Origin: Mycolicibacter heraklionensis
GTDB lineage: Bacteria > Actinomycetota > Actinomycetes > Mycobacteriales > Mycobacteriaceae
DNA: 64,000 nt
Reading direction: 5' to 3'
Assembly (NCBI RefSeq): GCF_001021505.1
Contig: NZ_LDPO01000002.1
Location: 248,001 to 312,000, forward strand
A program made the translations under genes and the position numbers. The notes below the pieces were generated by a model, which saw nothing but the letters and a program-made list of their open reading frames with translations, had not been told where the DNA came from and ran no database searches. Below are positions 17,201 to 27,000 of this stretch, one piece after another; the first letter of the stretch is position 1; each line of letters opens with the position of its first letter.

Positions 17201-18625
17201 CTTGCGCCCCTGCGCCAGTGCCTCGGCGGTACGCGCCGACAGCAGCAGCACCTCGGGGCCGGGCTTGGGTGACGCCGGCACCGCCGTCTCTTCTTCGGGC
17301 CACTCTTCGACGATGACGTGCGCGTTGGTGCCGCCCACCCCGAACGAGCTGACCCCGGCGCGCCGGATTCCGTCCCACTCCCACGGCCCGTACTCGCCGC
17401 GGATCCGGAACGGCCCGTCCTCGAGATGCAGTTCGGGGTTCGGGCTGGTGTAGTGCAGCGTGCCGGGAATCGCCCGATGCTTCAGGCACAAGATGGTCTT
17501 GATCAGGCTGGCGATACCGGCTGCCGACTCCAGGTGCCCGATGTTGGACTTGACCGAGCCCACGTAGCAGGGGCCGGACCGCTGTTCCTCGGAGACCGCG
17601 AAAGCCTGTCGCAGGCCCTCGATTTCGATCGGGTCACCCAGCGGGGTGGCGGTGCCGTGCGACTCGATGTAGCTGATGGTGGACGCGTCGACCTCGGCGA
17701 CCGCGTGCGCTTCGGCGATCACGTCGGCCTGGCCGGCGGCGGTGGGCGCGGCGTAGGTCATCTTGGTGCCGCCGTCGTTGTTCAGCGCCGAACCCCGGAT
17801 CACCGCGTGGATCTGGTCCCCGTCATCGACCGCCGCGTCCAGCGACTTGAGCACCACCACGCCGACCCCGCTGGAGAAAATCGTGCCGTCGGCCCGCACG
17901 TCGAACGGCCGGCAGTGCCCGGTCGCCGACACCATCGAGCCCGGCTCATGCCAGTACCCGACGTGATGCGGGACCCGCAGCGACGAGCCACCGGCCAGCG
18001 CCATGTCGCATTCGCCGTTGAGGATGCTTTGGCAGGCCAGGTGCAGCGCGACCAGCGCCGACGAGCAGGCGGTCTGCACCGACAGTGCCGGGCCGTGCAG
18101 ATCGAGCTGGTGGGCCACCCGGGTGGCCAGGTAGTCCTTGTCGTTCTGCAACGAGAGGTTGACCATCTCGAAGCTGACGCCCTGACCGATGATGAGGTTC
18201 GGGTCGTAGTGCGACATCAGGTTGTGCAGCAGGTAGCCGCTGGTGGTGCTGGTCCCGTAGACGCCGACCGATCCCTCGATCTCGCCGGGCCGGTAGCCAG
18301 CGTCCTCCAGGGCGTGCCACGCGGTCTGCAGGAACAGCCGGTGCTGCGGGTCCATGGTGCGGGCGGCCAGCGGGGTGAAGCCGAAGAAGCCCGCATCGAA
18401 CTCGTCGATGCCCTCCAGCAGTGCGGCCCGCCGCACATAGTTGTGGTTCGCCAGTGCCTTGTCGCTCACACCATTGGCGCGCAACTCGTCTTCGGACAGC
18501 GTGACGATGGATTCGGTGCCGTTGCGCAGGTTGTTCCAGAATCCGGACAGCGTGCGGGCGCCCGGAAAGCGGCCCGCCATGCCGACAACCGCAATCGCGT
18601 TGGGCGGCACTTCGTTGTTGGTCAC
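14219..18625 (-). CDS. ppsE: PpsE-like type I PKS (KS-AT-ACP plus condensation-like domain)
   Basis: 1,468 residues, against 1,488 in M. tuberculosis PpsE. Order: KS with TACSSA nucleophile region and NIGHLESAAG; AT with FPGQGAQ, GHSIGEY and HAFH, a malonyl-type motif; ACP with GGDS; then a C-terminal condensation-like domain of about 430 residues. The usual HHxxxDG of that domain is replaced by LHATVGDEAS, so it is not a standard condensation enzyme. The KS carries HGTAT where the family has HGTGT. There are no reductive domains, so the last extension should stay a ketone, consistent with phthiodiolone-type chemistry. GTG start overlapping the previous stop by four bases (GTGA). Confidence 0.9.
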   Translation of the reverse strand: MTNNEVPPNAIAVVGMAGRFPGARTLSGFWNNLRNGTESIVTLSEDELRANGVSDKALANHNYVRRAALLEGIDEFDAGFFGFTPLAARTMDPQHRLFLQTAWHALEDAGYRPGEIEGSVGVYGTSTTSGYLLHNLMSHYDPNLIIGQGVSFEMVNLSLQNDKDYLATRVAHQLDLHGPALSVQTACSSALVALHLACQSILNGECDMALAGGSSLRVPHHVGYWHEPGSMVSATGHCRPFDVRADGTIFSSGVGVVVLKSLDAAVDDGDQIHAVIRGSALNNDGGTKMTYAAPTAAGQADVIAEAHAVAEVDASTISYIESHGTATPLGDPIEIEGLRQAFAVSEEQRSGPCYVGSVKSNIGHLESAAGIASLIKTILCLKHRAIPGTLHYTSPNPELHLEDGPFRIRGEYGPWEWDGIRRAGVSSFGVGGTNAHVIVEEWPEEETAVPASPKPGPEVLLLSARTAEALAQGRKELAAELSGGDEAEAPNLPDVAYTLANRHAHNLRLAAVVADRADAAAVLGAEESENVFIGEGVDLKEVGADATDRVVFLFPGQGAQHIGMARGLYDSEPVFAEYFDRCVAGFDAELGYDLRALIFDGSSRDLERTDRTQPALFTVEYALAKLAESYGVRPAAVVGHSIGEYAAATVAGVFDLDTAIKVVAMRARLMHAAPRGVMVAVPISADAVGAYLTGDVDLAAVNDPDGCVVAGTEADIREFSEALKQAGINARRVRTSHAFHSRLMDSMISEFTAFLSRQTLNEPQIPLLSNLTGTWLAPSEATNPATWARSVRATVRFADEIDTVLNDPHRVLVEVGPGATLTASAARNPKFAGGHRAVRLMRHHAQNRDDRDTFLLALGQLWAAGVEVDWSPLHGEYQPKRVMVPGYPFERQRHWLEHNAGATWVSGAGGGAATGAQSNGAAGGGSAGSSMEETLQRIWAVCLGVGSVDRTANFFDVGGDSLVAISVAMAASHEGLDLTPQDLYDNPTVAALAKALTARYAAGGLGRQSLGEVEHPPVPPNITYFLENGVREHGRWRIPLILRLRPDVSVDDVAAVLTAVVNHHDALRLRITERAGTWEQRIVEPGEFGEISTHSLPEGLTAEHDAVRTLLAEHIRDQDLSSPPLTALYVRGASGDVCYLALSLHATVGDEASRDILVTDIFTAFGQKLGGNDIELQPVGVGWAEWSQRCAGLATHPAVLESREFWLKATKSATLRLAADVAEPPAAADLSKLTTTLPASDTSEIDDARRRLRLPINEILLAGLSRAVASAVGEGTIAVDMGGAGRSVLKPEVDLRRTVGWFTTLYPVALACSAEGQATARQLLDSVHEALDGVPHYGIGYGLLRYLYAPTARLFGAVAPADIHFAYVGAIPEPPSLGDAPVQFDPDTAMPVREAIPGLGHALELRAYRTGGVLYLDWWYDSRRVEESVVRAIADGFSAAVMDLVRGALAEEDMASQGEDEMTLVELS

Positions 18626-21600
18626 GAACGATCTCCTACTTTTCGCCGTGCCGCCGCCCGCTGACGTGCCGCGGCACGCTGCTGGGCTCGGCTACGAACA
18701 TCGCTGGCACCGTCGGCGCCGTCCGCCCGCTCCTCCTCGGCGAGGCCGAGTTGGCGGGCCAGATCGGCAGCCAGGTCGGTCAGTGAGGCGCCCTGCAGCA
18801 GCAGTGCCACCGGGGGCTCCGCGCCGAAGTCGCCACGAACGGTGTTACGGATGCGCACCGCCATCAGCGAGTCCATGCCCAGCTCGGTCAACGGCCGAGC
18901 GGGGTCGATGACGCTGCCCTTGGGGTAGCCCATGATCGCCATGATCCGCGAACCCAACCGTGTGACAACGGCTTTGGTGGCCTCAGCCGCGCTGAGCTGC
19001 TTCAGGCCTTCCGGACCGGGCCAGTCGTCGTCCTCGTCGTCGAGGTCGAGCTCTTCGGCCAGTGTCGCGAAGTACCCGAGTTGCTGCAGTTCCGGGAAGG
19101 CCGCGGCCACCCGGTCCAGCCGCAGCCGCGCAACGCCGATCCGGGACAGATCGCCGCCCAGAATCGCCTCGAGGGCTTCCATGCCTTCGTCGGGGTTGAT
19201 CGGGTCCAGCGCACTGAACTTGAGCTCCTGGGCGACACCGACGCCGGACCATTGGCCCCAGTTGATGGTGATCGCCGGCAGCCCGGCGGCCCGCCGCCAC
19301 GCCACCAGGCCGTCCAGCCAGGCGCTGGCCGCGGCGTAGGAGGCCTGGCCGGGTGCCCCCAGCAGCGACGAGGTCGAGGAGAACCCGACCCACCAGTCCA
19401 GTTCCTTACCGGCCGTCGCGACATGCAGGCGCAGTGCTGCGGCGGCCTTGGGCGCCCACACCCGGCCCAGGGTGTCCTTGTCGATGCCGACCACGATCTG
19501 GTCGTCGATGACCGCAGCACCGTGGATGACACCGCGCAGCGTCAGCCCGGTCTGCTCGGCGGCGGCGACCAGGCTCTCGGCCACACCCGGTGCGGCGAGA
19601 TCCCCGGACACCACCGCGATCTGGGCCCGCTGCTCGAGCTCGGCCAACACCGCGCGCTGCTCTTCGGAAGGCTGTGAACGACTGTTGAGCACGATCCGCG
19701 CGGCACCGTGGTCGATCAGCCACCGGGCGACGACCAACCCGATACCGCCCAAGCCACCGGTCAGTACGTAGGCGCCGTCGGACCGCACGGTCGGGGCGCC
19801 GGTGGGTGTCAAGTTCGCGCGCTTGAGACGTTCGGCGTAGCGGCGCTCCCCGCGCCAGGCCACCACGTCGTCGGTGCTCGCCAGCCCCAACTCGGTGATC
19901 AGCGACGCCACCGGGTCCGCCGACGCGTCCAAGTCGACCACACCGGTGTGCAGGTCGGGGTGCTCATAGGCCAGCACCCGGACCAGGCCCTTGAGTGCGC
20001 AGATCGACGGGTCGCCGTGCTCATGCGGCTCCTGCGCATCCACGGTCAGACCATTGCGGCCCACCAGCCACAGTCGCGGCGCGGTGCCGTGCCAGCCGCC
20101 GACGATGGTGCGCACCGTCGAGGCGACCGACCAGGCCAGGTCGCGGCCGCGCGCCGGGGCATCGCCATTCTCGGTGCCGTCGAAGGCTCCTCGGGCCGCC
20201 AGCACAACCACCCCGACCGGCGGCCGGTCCGGGTCGTCGGCGGTCTGCGCGAACGCCTCCCGCACCGCGGGTTCGCTGGTCAGGTCCGCGGTGATCACCC
20301 GGCGGCTGTCCGAGCCGAAGCGGGCGGCGAAATCGGCTGCCAGCGCTTCGGTTTCGGAACCGTCGGTCAGCACCAGCCAGCTGCCGTCGGCTGCGGCCGG
20401 CGGCTGCGCGGGGGCCGCGGCGTCGACCCACTCGGTGTCGAAGATCTTCTGGCTCAAGGGCAGTGGCACGGTACGGCGCTGCACCCGCTGCAGATAGATT
20501 CCGGACAGCTCGGCGGTGACCGTCCCGGTGTCGTCGGTCAGGGTGACCCGCCCCAGGATTCCGCCGTCGTCGTGGCTGGTCAGCTCGGCGTGCCCGCGGG
20601 CCCGGCGGCCCACGTCGCCGAACACCCGGATGTTCTCGACCGCCACCGGAAGGTAGGTGGCCTCTTCCATCCCGGCCGAACCCATCAACGACTCGTCGGG
20701 CAGCGCCGCGGCCAGGCACTGCAGGGCCGCGTCCAGCATCACCGGGTGGATCCGGTAGCCACGGTGCGCAGTCGCCTCGTCGGGCAGCACGATCTCGGCC
20801 TCCGAGGCGCCACCGGGCTTGCGCACGATCCGGGTCAGTGCGGCGAACGCCGGCCCGTGCTGCAGACCGGTGCGGCGCAGCGCCGTGTACAGGTCGGCAG
20901 GTGACAGCGCGGTACCGCCGCCGGTGGGGGCCGGGCGTTGCGCCGCGGCCGCGGGTTGCGCCGCCGCGGCGCGGGCCACGGCGTGCCGCGACCAGCTGCC
21001 GCCGGCTGGGCGGGAATGGATCTCGATGCGCAGTTCATCGGACCCGTCGGCGTCGTGCAGCAACCGGGTGGTGACCTCGGTCCGCTCGTCGACCCGCAGC
21101 ATCTGTTCGACCTCGACCCGGTCCACAGCGACGGCGGACGGCGGCAGGCCCAACGCTTCACCGGCCGCGGCCAACGCCATCTCGGCGAAGCCGGTGGCGG
21201 GCATCACGACCTGGCCGTGCACCTTGTGGTGGGCCATCCACGCGACGAGGTCGGTGCCCACGTCGGCCTGCCAGACATGGCCGTGACCGGCCGGCAACTC
21301 GACGTGGATACCCAGCAGTGGATGCGCATCGGCGGTGTGGCGGCTGGCGGCGGTCGGCGCCGCCCAGTACCGGACGTGCTGCCACGGCCGCGGCGGCAGG
21401 TCGGCGCGCCCGATCCCACCGTCGGGTTGCGGCGCATCGGAGGACGGCGGCGCGACGGTCGCCAGGTTGGTGTGAAAGCTCAGCGCTTCGGGCTGCTCGC
21501 GCAGCAGCGTGCCCGTCACCAGGCTGTCACCGGCAGGCCGCGCCGTTTCGAGGTTGCCGTTGATGGCGTGGCTGAGCAGCGGATGCGGGCTGACCTCGAC

Positions 21601-24054
21601 GAAGGTGGCGTGCCCGGCGGCGGCCGCGGTCACGGCCTGGCTGAAGCGCACCGGGTTGCGCAGGTTGTGCACCCAGTAGTCTGCATCGAATGCCGGTGTG
21701 TCGCTGCCGGTTTGGCCGACGGTGCTGATCAGCGGAATCTTCGGCGCCGACGGTTTGAGGTCGGCGAGCGCGGTCCGCAGCTCGCCCAGGATCGGGTCCA
21801 CCGTCGGGTGGTGCGACGCCACGTCCACCTCGACGCGCCGGGCCAGTTTGCCCTGGGCGTCGACGATCGCCACCACGGCGTCGACCTGGTCGGGCGGCCC
21901 GGCGATCACGGTCTGCTGCGGCGCTGCGTACACCGCCACCGTGATGTCGGGGTGCTCGGCGACCAGTTTCTCGGCGGCGTCGGCGTCCAGCTCCAGCAGC
22001 GCCATCGCGCCCTGGCCGCTCAATCGGGCCATCAGCTTGGACCGGGTGGCGATCACCTTGAGACCATCCGCGGGGCTCAGTGCACCGGCCACCACGGCCG
22101 CGGCCACCTCCCCCATCGAGTGCCCGATCACCGCGTCCGGCTCGACGCCGTGGGAGCGCCACAGCGCCGTCAATGCCAGCTGCATGCCCACCAGCACCGG
22201 CTGGATGCGGTCGATACCGACCACCGGTTCGCCGGATTCGAGGACCTGACGCAACGAGAACCCCACCTGCGCAACGAAATCCGACTCCAGTTCGTCGACG
22301 GCAGCGGCGAATGCCGGCTCGTCGACCAGCAGCTGGCGGCCCATGCCGGCCCACTGGGATCCCTGGCCCGAGTACAGGAAGACGGTGCCCTTGCCGCGCA
22401 ACGCGGCATGCGTGCCGACCACGCCGGGTGCCGGGTATCCGCCGGCGACCGCCCGCAACCCGGCCAGCGCCTGCTCGGTGTCGCGCGCGCAGACCGTGGC
22501 GAACTTGGCGTACCGGCTGCGGTGGTGGTTGAGGGTGTGGGCGATGTCGGCCAGCGGCACAGCGGCGCCCGGACCGGCGATCCAATCGGCCAGCGTGGCA
22601 GCCCAATCCGCCACCCGCTTTTCGGTTTTGCCCGAGATCACCAGCGTGGCGACCGGTTCGGCCGGTGCTGGCGCCGGTACCGGGTCCGGCCCCTGCTCGA
22701 GCACCACGTGCGCGTTGGTTCCGCCCAGCCCGAATGATGACACCGCAGCGCGCCGTGGACCCTCGGCCGCCGGCCAAGGTGTCATCTCGGTGGGGACGAA
22801 CAGCCGCGTCGGGGACGGGTCGATCGCCGGGTTCCACTTGGAGAAGTGCAGATTCGGCGGAATCTGTCCGCGTTGCACAGACAGTGCGGCCTTGATGAAG
22901 CCGGCGATCCCGGCGGCCGCCTCCAGGTGGCCGATGTTGGTCTTGACCGCTCCCAGCGCGCACTTGTCGGCGCCGCGCCCGTAGACTTCGGCGAGCGCCT
23001 CGAACTCGATGGGATCGCCCAAAGACGTTCCGGTGCCGTGGGTTTCGATCAGGTTCACCGAGTTCGCCGCAACGTCGGCGCTGCGCAGCGCCCGGCTGAT
23101 CGCGTCGATCTGGGCGATGGTGTTCGGCGCGGTCAGGCCGTTGGACTTGCCGTCCTGATTGATCGCCGAGCCGCGCACCACCGCCAGCACTCGGTCGCCG
23201 TCGCGGATGGCGTCGGTGAGCCGCTTGAGTACGACGATCCCGGCGCCCTCGCCGCGCACGAATCCGTCCGCTCCGGCGTCGAAGGTGTGGCACCTGCCGC
23301 GTGGTGACAGCATTCCCCACTTGGCCATGGCGATCTGGGTTTCCGGCCGCAGGATGAGGCTGACGCCGCCGGCCAGGGCCAAGTCGCTCTCCCGCATGCG
23401 CAGGCTCTGGCAGGCCATGTGAATGGTGACCAGCGACGACGAGCACGCCGAGTCCATCGCGACCGCGGGACCGCGCAGACCCAACAGGTAGGCGATCCGG
23501 CCGACGGCGACGGCGTGGGCGTTACCGGTGGCCGAGTAGCCGTCTATCGCGTCTGGGTTGGCTGCCGAAATCCCTTGGTATTCGGTGTAATACACACCCA
23601 TCATCACCGCGGAACGGATGCCCGACAGGGTTTCCGGCGACATCCCGGCGTGTTCGAGGGCCTCCCAGGCGACCTCGAGCATCAACCGCTGTTGCGGGTC
23701 CATGGCCTCGGCTTCGCGTGGGGAGATCCCGAAGAAGTCCGCGTCGAATCCGGCGACATCGTCGATGAAGCCGCCCCACTTCGACGACATCCGGCCCGGG
23801 GCCAACGGGTCCGGGTCGTAGTACTCGTCGGCGTCCCACCGATCCGAAGGGATTTCGGTTATGGCGTCGCGCCCTGTCTCCAACAGCTCCCAGTAGGCGT
23901 CCGGGCCCGCGGCGCCACCCGGGAAGCGGCAGCCGATCCCGACGACCGCGATCGGTTCGGCGGCGGCGATCCGCGACGCCTTATCGAACTGTTCGGTCAG
24001 CGCCCCCCGTTTGTCGGCGCTCATGGCCGACATCCTGTTGAAGATCGTCGTCAT
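18622..24054 (-). CDS. ppsD: PpsD-like type I PKS (KS-AT-DH-KR-ACP)
   Basis: About 1,810 residues, against 1,827 in M. tuberculosis PpsD. KS has DSACSSS, ETHGTGT and [12 protein letters not shown] has YSGQGSQW, GHSMGEV and VDVASHHP. DH has an intact HxxxGxxxxP beginning at H943, a GLQHGPAF motif and the late LDAALQ. KR has GGLGGIG and FSSTSS with Y in SYAAAS. ACP has GMDSLMAV, followed by a basic tail (RAQQRAAARQRAAARR) like that of PpsD. No ER is present, so the module alone leaves a double bond. The ATG at 24054 overlaps the previous TGA by one base; TTG at 24057 is the alternative. Confidence 0.88.
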   Translation of the reverse strand: MTTIFNRMSAMSADKRGALTEQFDKASRIAAAEPIAVVGIGCRFPGGAAGPDAYWELLETGRDAITEIPSDRWDADEYYDPDPLAPGRMSSKWGGFIDDVAGFDADFFGISPREAEAMDPQQRLMLEVAWEALEHAGMSPETLSGIRSAVMMGVYYTEYQGISAANPDAIDGYSATGNAHAVAVGRIAYLLGLRGPAVAMDSACSSSLVTIHMACQSLRMRESDLALAGGVSLILRPETQIAMAKWGMLSPRGRCHTFDAGADGFVRGEGAGIVVLKRLTDAIRDGDRVLAVVRGSAINQDGKSNGLTAPNTIAQIDAISRALRSADVAANSVNLIETHGTGTSLGDPIEFEALAEVYGRGADKCALGAVKTNIGHLEAAAGIAGFIKAALSVQRGQIPPNLHFSKWNPAIDPSPTRLFVPTEMTPWPAAEGPRRAAVSSFGLGGTNAHVVLEQGPDPVPAPAPAEPVATLVISGKTEKRVADWAATLADWIAGPGAAVPLADIAHTLNHHRSRYAKFATVCARDTEQALAGLRAVAGGYPAPGVVGTHAALRGKGTVFLYSGQGSQWAGMGRQLLVDEPAFAAAVDELESDFVAQVGFSLRQVLESGEPVVGIDRIQPVLVGMQLALTALWRSHGVEPDAVIGHSMGEVAAAVVAGALSPADGLKVIATRSKLMARLSGQGAMALLELDADAAEKLVAEHPDITVAVYAAPQQTVIAGPPDQVDAVVAIVDAQGKLARRVEVDVASHHPTVDPILGELRTALADLKPSAPKIPLISTVGQTGSDTPAFDADYWVHNLRNPVRFSQAVTAAAAGHATFVEVSPHPLLSHAINGNLETARPAGDSLVTGTLLREQPEALSFHTNLATVAPPSSDAPQPDGGIGRADLPPRPWQHVRYWAAPTAASRHTADAHPLLGIHVELPAGHGHVWQADVGTDLVAWMAHHKVHGQVVMPATGFAEMALAAAGEALGLPPSAVAVDRVEVEQMLRVDERTEVTTRLLHDADGSDELRIEIHSRPAGGSWSRHAVARAAAAQPAAAAQRPAPTGGGTALSPADLYTALRRTGLQHGPAFAALTRIVRKPGGASEAEIVLPDEATAHRGYRIHPVMLDAALQCLAAALPDESLMGSAGMEEATYLPVAVENIRVFGDVGRRARGHAELTSHDDGGILGRVTLTDDTGTVTAELSGIYLQRVQRRTVPLPLSQKIFDTEWVDAAAPAQPPAAADGSWLVLTDGSETEALAADFAARFGSDSRRVITADLTSEPAVREAFAQTADDPDRPPVGVVVLAARGAFDGTENGDAPARGRDLAWSVASTVRTIVGGWHGTAPRLWLVGRNGLTVDAQEPHEHGDPSICALKGLVRVLAYEHPDLHTGVVDLDASADPVASLITELGLASTDDVVAWRGERRYAERLKRANLTPTGAPTVRSDGAYVLTGGLGGIGLVVARWLIDHGAARIVLNSRSQPSEEQRAVLAELEQRAQIAVVSGDLAAPGVAESLVAAAEQTGLTLRGVIHGAAVIDDQIVVGIDKDTLGRVWAPKAAAALRLHVATAGKELDWWVGFSSTSSLLGAPGQASYAAASAWLDGLVAWRRAAGLPAITINWGQWSGVGVAQELKFSALDPINPDEGMEALEAILGGDLSRIGVARLRLDRVAAAFPELQQLGYFATLAEELDLDDEDDDWPGPEGLKQLSAAEATKAVVTRLGSRIMAIMGYPKGSVIDPARPLTELGMDSLMAVRIRNTVRGDFGAEPPVALLLQGASLTDLAADLARQLGLAEEERADGADGASDVRSRAQQRAAARQRAAARRKVGDRS

Positions 24055-27000
24055 CAATAAATACCGCTCTCGCTACCGGTCGAAGCCGACTCGACCTGAT
24101 CGAACAACTCATCCAGCACGCCGCCGGATGAGCCGAACCCCAAATCATCGTCGTCTTGCCCCGCTGTGCTGTCCGGCTCCGCATAACGCGACGCCAGCAG
24201 TCCCACCAGGTGTGTCGTCAACGCTGAGATGCTGGGGTGATTCCACAGCATTGACGCCGACAAATCCACCCCCACCAACTGTTGTGTCTCTTTCAGAACC
24301 GTCATCGCGATCATGGAATCGAGCCCCATCTCCGGGAACGGCTGATCCACATCGACCGCTGTCGCGGATGTCCGAAGTTCGCGGGCCAGAATAGCCTGCA
24401 GCCTGACCACCAATTCCTCGTGCCGCTTGTCGGCGGGGATGGTCGACCAGTCCGGCACGCCTGCCGCCGACGCACCGGCACCGGCGTGCTCACCGGTCGC
24501 AGCAGCACCGCCCGTCACTCCGGTTTCAGAGGCCTCAGCGACGAGGTCCTCGAAGAAGGTCAGATCACGGAACTCCGGCGAGGTGGCGACTGCACGGTCG
24601 ATACGCAGGCGTCCCACCCCGACCCGGGGGCCGATCAGGCCGGCGTCGGCACCCAGCACGGCGTCCAGCGCCTCGATGCCTTCGTCGGGGCTGATCGGAT
24701 CGAGGACGCTGAGCGTCATCGAGCGGCCCAGACCCACATCCGACCACTGGCCCCAGTTGATGGCGGTTGCGGGGAGGCCCGACGCGTGCCGCCACGCCAT
24801 CAGCGCGTCCAACCAGGCGTTGGAGGTGGCGTATCCGAGCTGGCCGGGCAGGCCCAGCAGCGCGGCCATCGAGGAGAAGCCCACCCACCAGTCAAGCGGG
24901 GTGGCCGCGGTGGCGGCATGCAGCCGCGCGGCGCCGACGGCCTTGGCCGACCACACGCTCTCCAGGCTCTCCCGGCTCACGGCCGTCACCAGGCCGTCGC
25001 CCAGCACGCCCGCGGCATGCACCACACCACGCAGCGGCTTGCCGGTCTCCTGCGCGGCGGCCACCAGACGCTCGGCCACCCCGGGCGAACTGATGTCGCC
25101 GGCGACGAAGACCACTTCGGTGGCGGCGGCCAGTTCATCGAGGACGGCACGCTGCTGTTCGGAGGGCTCGCTGCGGCCGTTGAGGACGATTCGCCCGGCG
25201 CCACGGGCCGCCAGCCAGCGCGCTACCACGGTGCCCAGTCCGCCCAGACCCCCGGTGAGCAGGTAGGAGCCGTCGGCCCGGACCTTGGCTTGGGCAGTTT
25301 CAGCGGTCCCCGCGGTGTCCCCGGCGCCGTCGAGCGCGGCCCGGGTGAGGCGTTCGGTGTAGCGCTGCCCACCGCGCCAGGCGATCACGTCGTCGCGCAG
25401 CGGAGCGCCCAGTTCCGCCAGCAAGGCGTCGACCAGGGCCGCGGTGTCCCCCGATGCGTCCAGGTCCACCAGGGTGGCGCCCAGGTCGGGTTCGTCGGCC
25501 AGGACCCGGGCGAGTTCGCCGGGGAACCGCCAGGTGCGGACCACGCCCTTCAGCGCACCGACAGCCGGGTCGCCGGGCTCGTCGCTCCCGAAGGGCAGCC
25601 CACCGCGGCTGACCAGCCACAACCGCGGCTTGTGGTCGCCGGACGCTTCCGGCCAGCCCTCAACCGCTGCGCGGGCCGTCGACGCGGCCGTCCAGATGAG
25701 CTCACGGGCGCGAGCCAGTGCACCGTCCGGGTCGGACCCGTCGAACCCGGCCCGGTCAAGGAAGACCACGATGCCGGCCGGCGGGTGTGCGGGATCGGCG
25801 GCGGTACGTGCAACCGCCTCGCTCAGGGCCGGTTCGTCGGCGAACGGGCCGGTCACGACCTTGCGATTCGGCCCGGCCAGGCGTGCCCCGAACTGCGCGG
25901 CGAGTTCTCCGGCAGACGGCTCGGAAAGCACCAGCCAGCTGCCGTCGACCGCCCCGGCGACATCCGGTGCCGGCGACAGAGCCCATTCGGCGGCGAAGAG
26001 CTTCTGGCCCAGGGGCACCCGCAGGGAGCGGGAATCGAGCGGGCGCAGTTCGACGCCGGTGAGTTCGGCAACGACGGCGCCCGAGTCATCCGTCAGGACC
26101 ACTCGGCCAACGGCCACCTTGTCCTCGTGACTGCTCACCTCGGTGTGGCAACGCACCTGGCGTCCAACAGGTGCGAACACCCGCACCGCGGCCACCGCCG
26201 CCGGCACGTAACCGCTGTGCTCTGCGTCATCGGCCGGGATGCCCGCCGCCAGCTGCCGCAGCCCGGCATCGAGCAAGGCCGGGTGTAGGCGGTACGCGGG
26301 ATGGGTGGCCACGTCGTCGGGCAGGGTGAGCACACTGTCCGCGGAGTCCTCTTGGGACTCCGGGCCCACCCGATCCGCCGGCGCCGCTGCGATGTCGGCA
26401 ACCGCGTGCCGGGTCCAGGCTTCGTCGCCCTGGCGGGCGTGGATCTCGACCCTGGTCTGGCCGTTGGCCCCGCTGAGCTGGGTGGTGACCTGCGTCCCGT
26501 GCTCCAGCACCAGCGGCTGTTCGATTTTCAGGTCGGTCACCGAGATCGACTCGGCCGGTCTGCCGAGGGCCTGGCTGCCTGCCGCCACGGCCATCTCGAT
26601 CACTGCCGCCGCGGACGCAACAGCCTGTCCGTGCACCGGTTGGTCGGCCAGCCACGGCATGGCCTCAACACGAAGGTCGTTCTGCCACATGTGGTCGCCG
26701 CCGGTGAGCATCTCGACGTGTACGCCGAGCAGCGGATGCACGTCCGGTGTCTGGCCGGCCCGTCCGGGCACGTGGAGCCAATGCAGGCTGTGTTGCCAGG
26801 GTGTGTTGGGCAGTTCGGCGAATCCGCCGGCCTTGGCGTCGCCGGTGCCGCTGTGGTGCCGGCCGAGTTCGGTGAGCTGAACATGGAAGCTCAGTGTTTC
26901 GTCGTCGCCCCGGCGCAGGGTCGAGGCCACCGTCACCGGTTCGGCGACGGCGGCTTCGGCCGTCTCGATGATCGAGTGGGTCAACAATGGGTGGGGGCTG

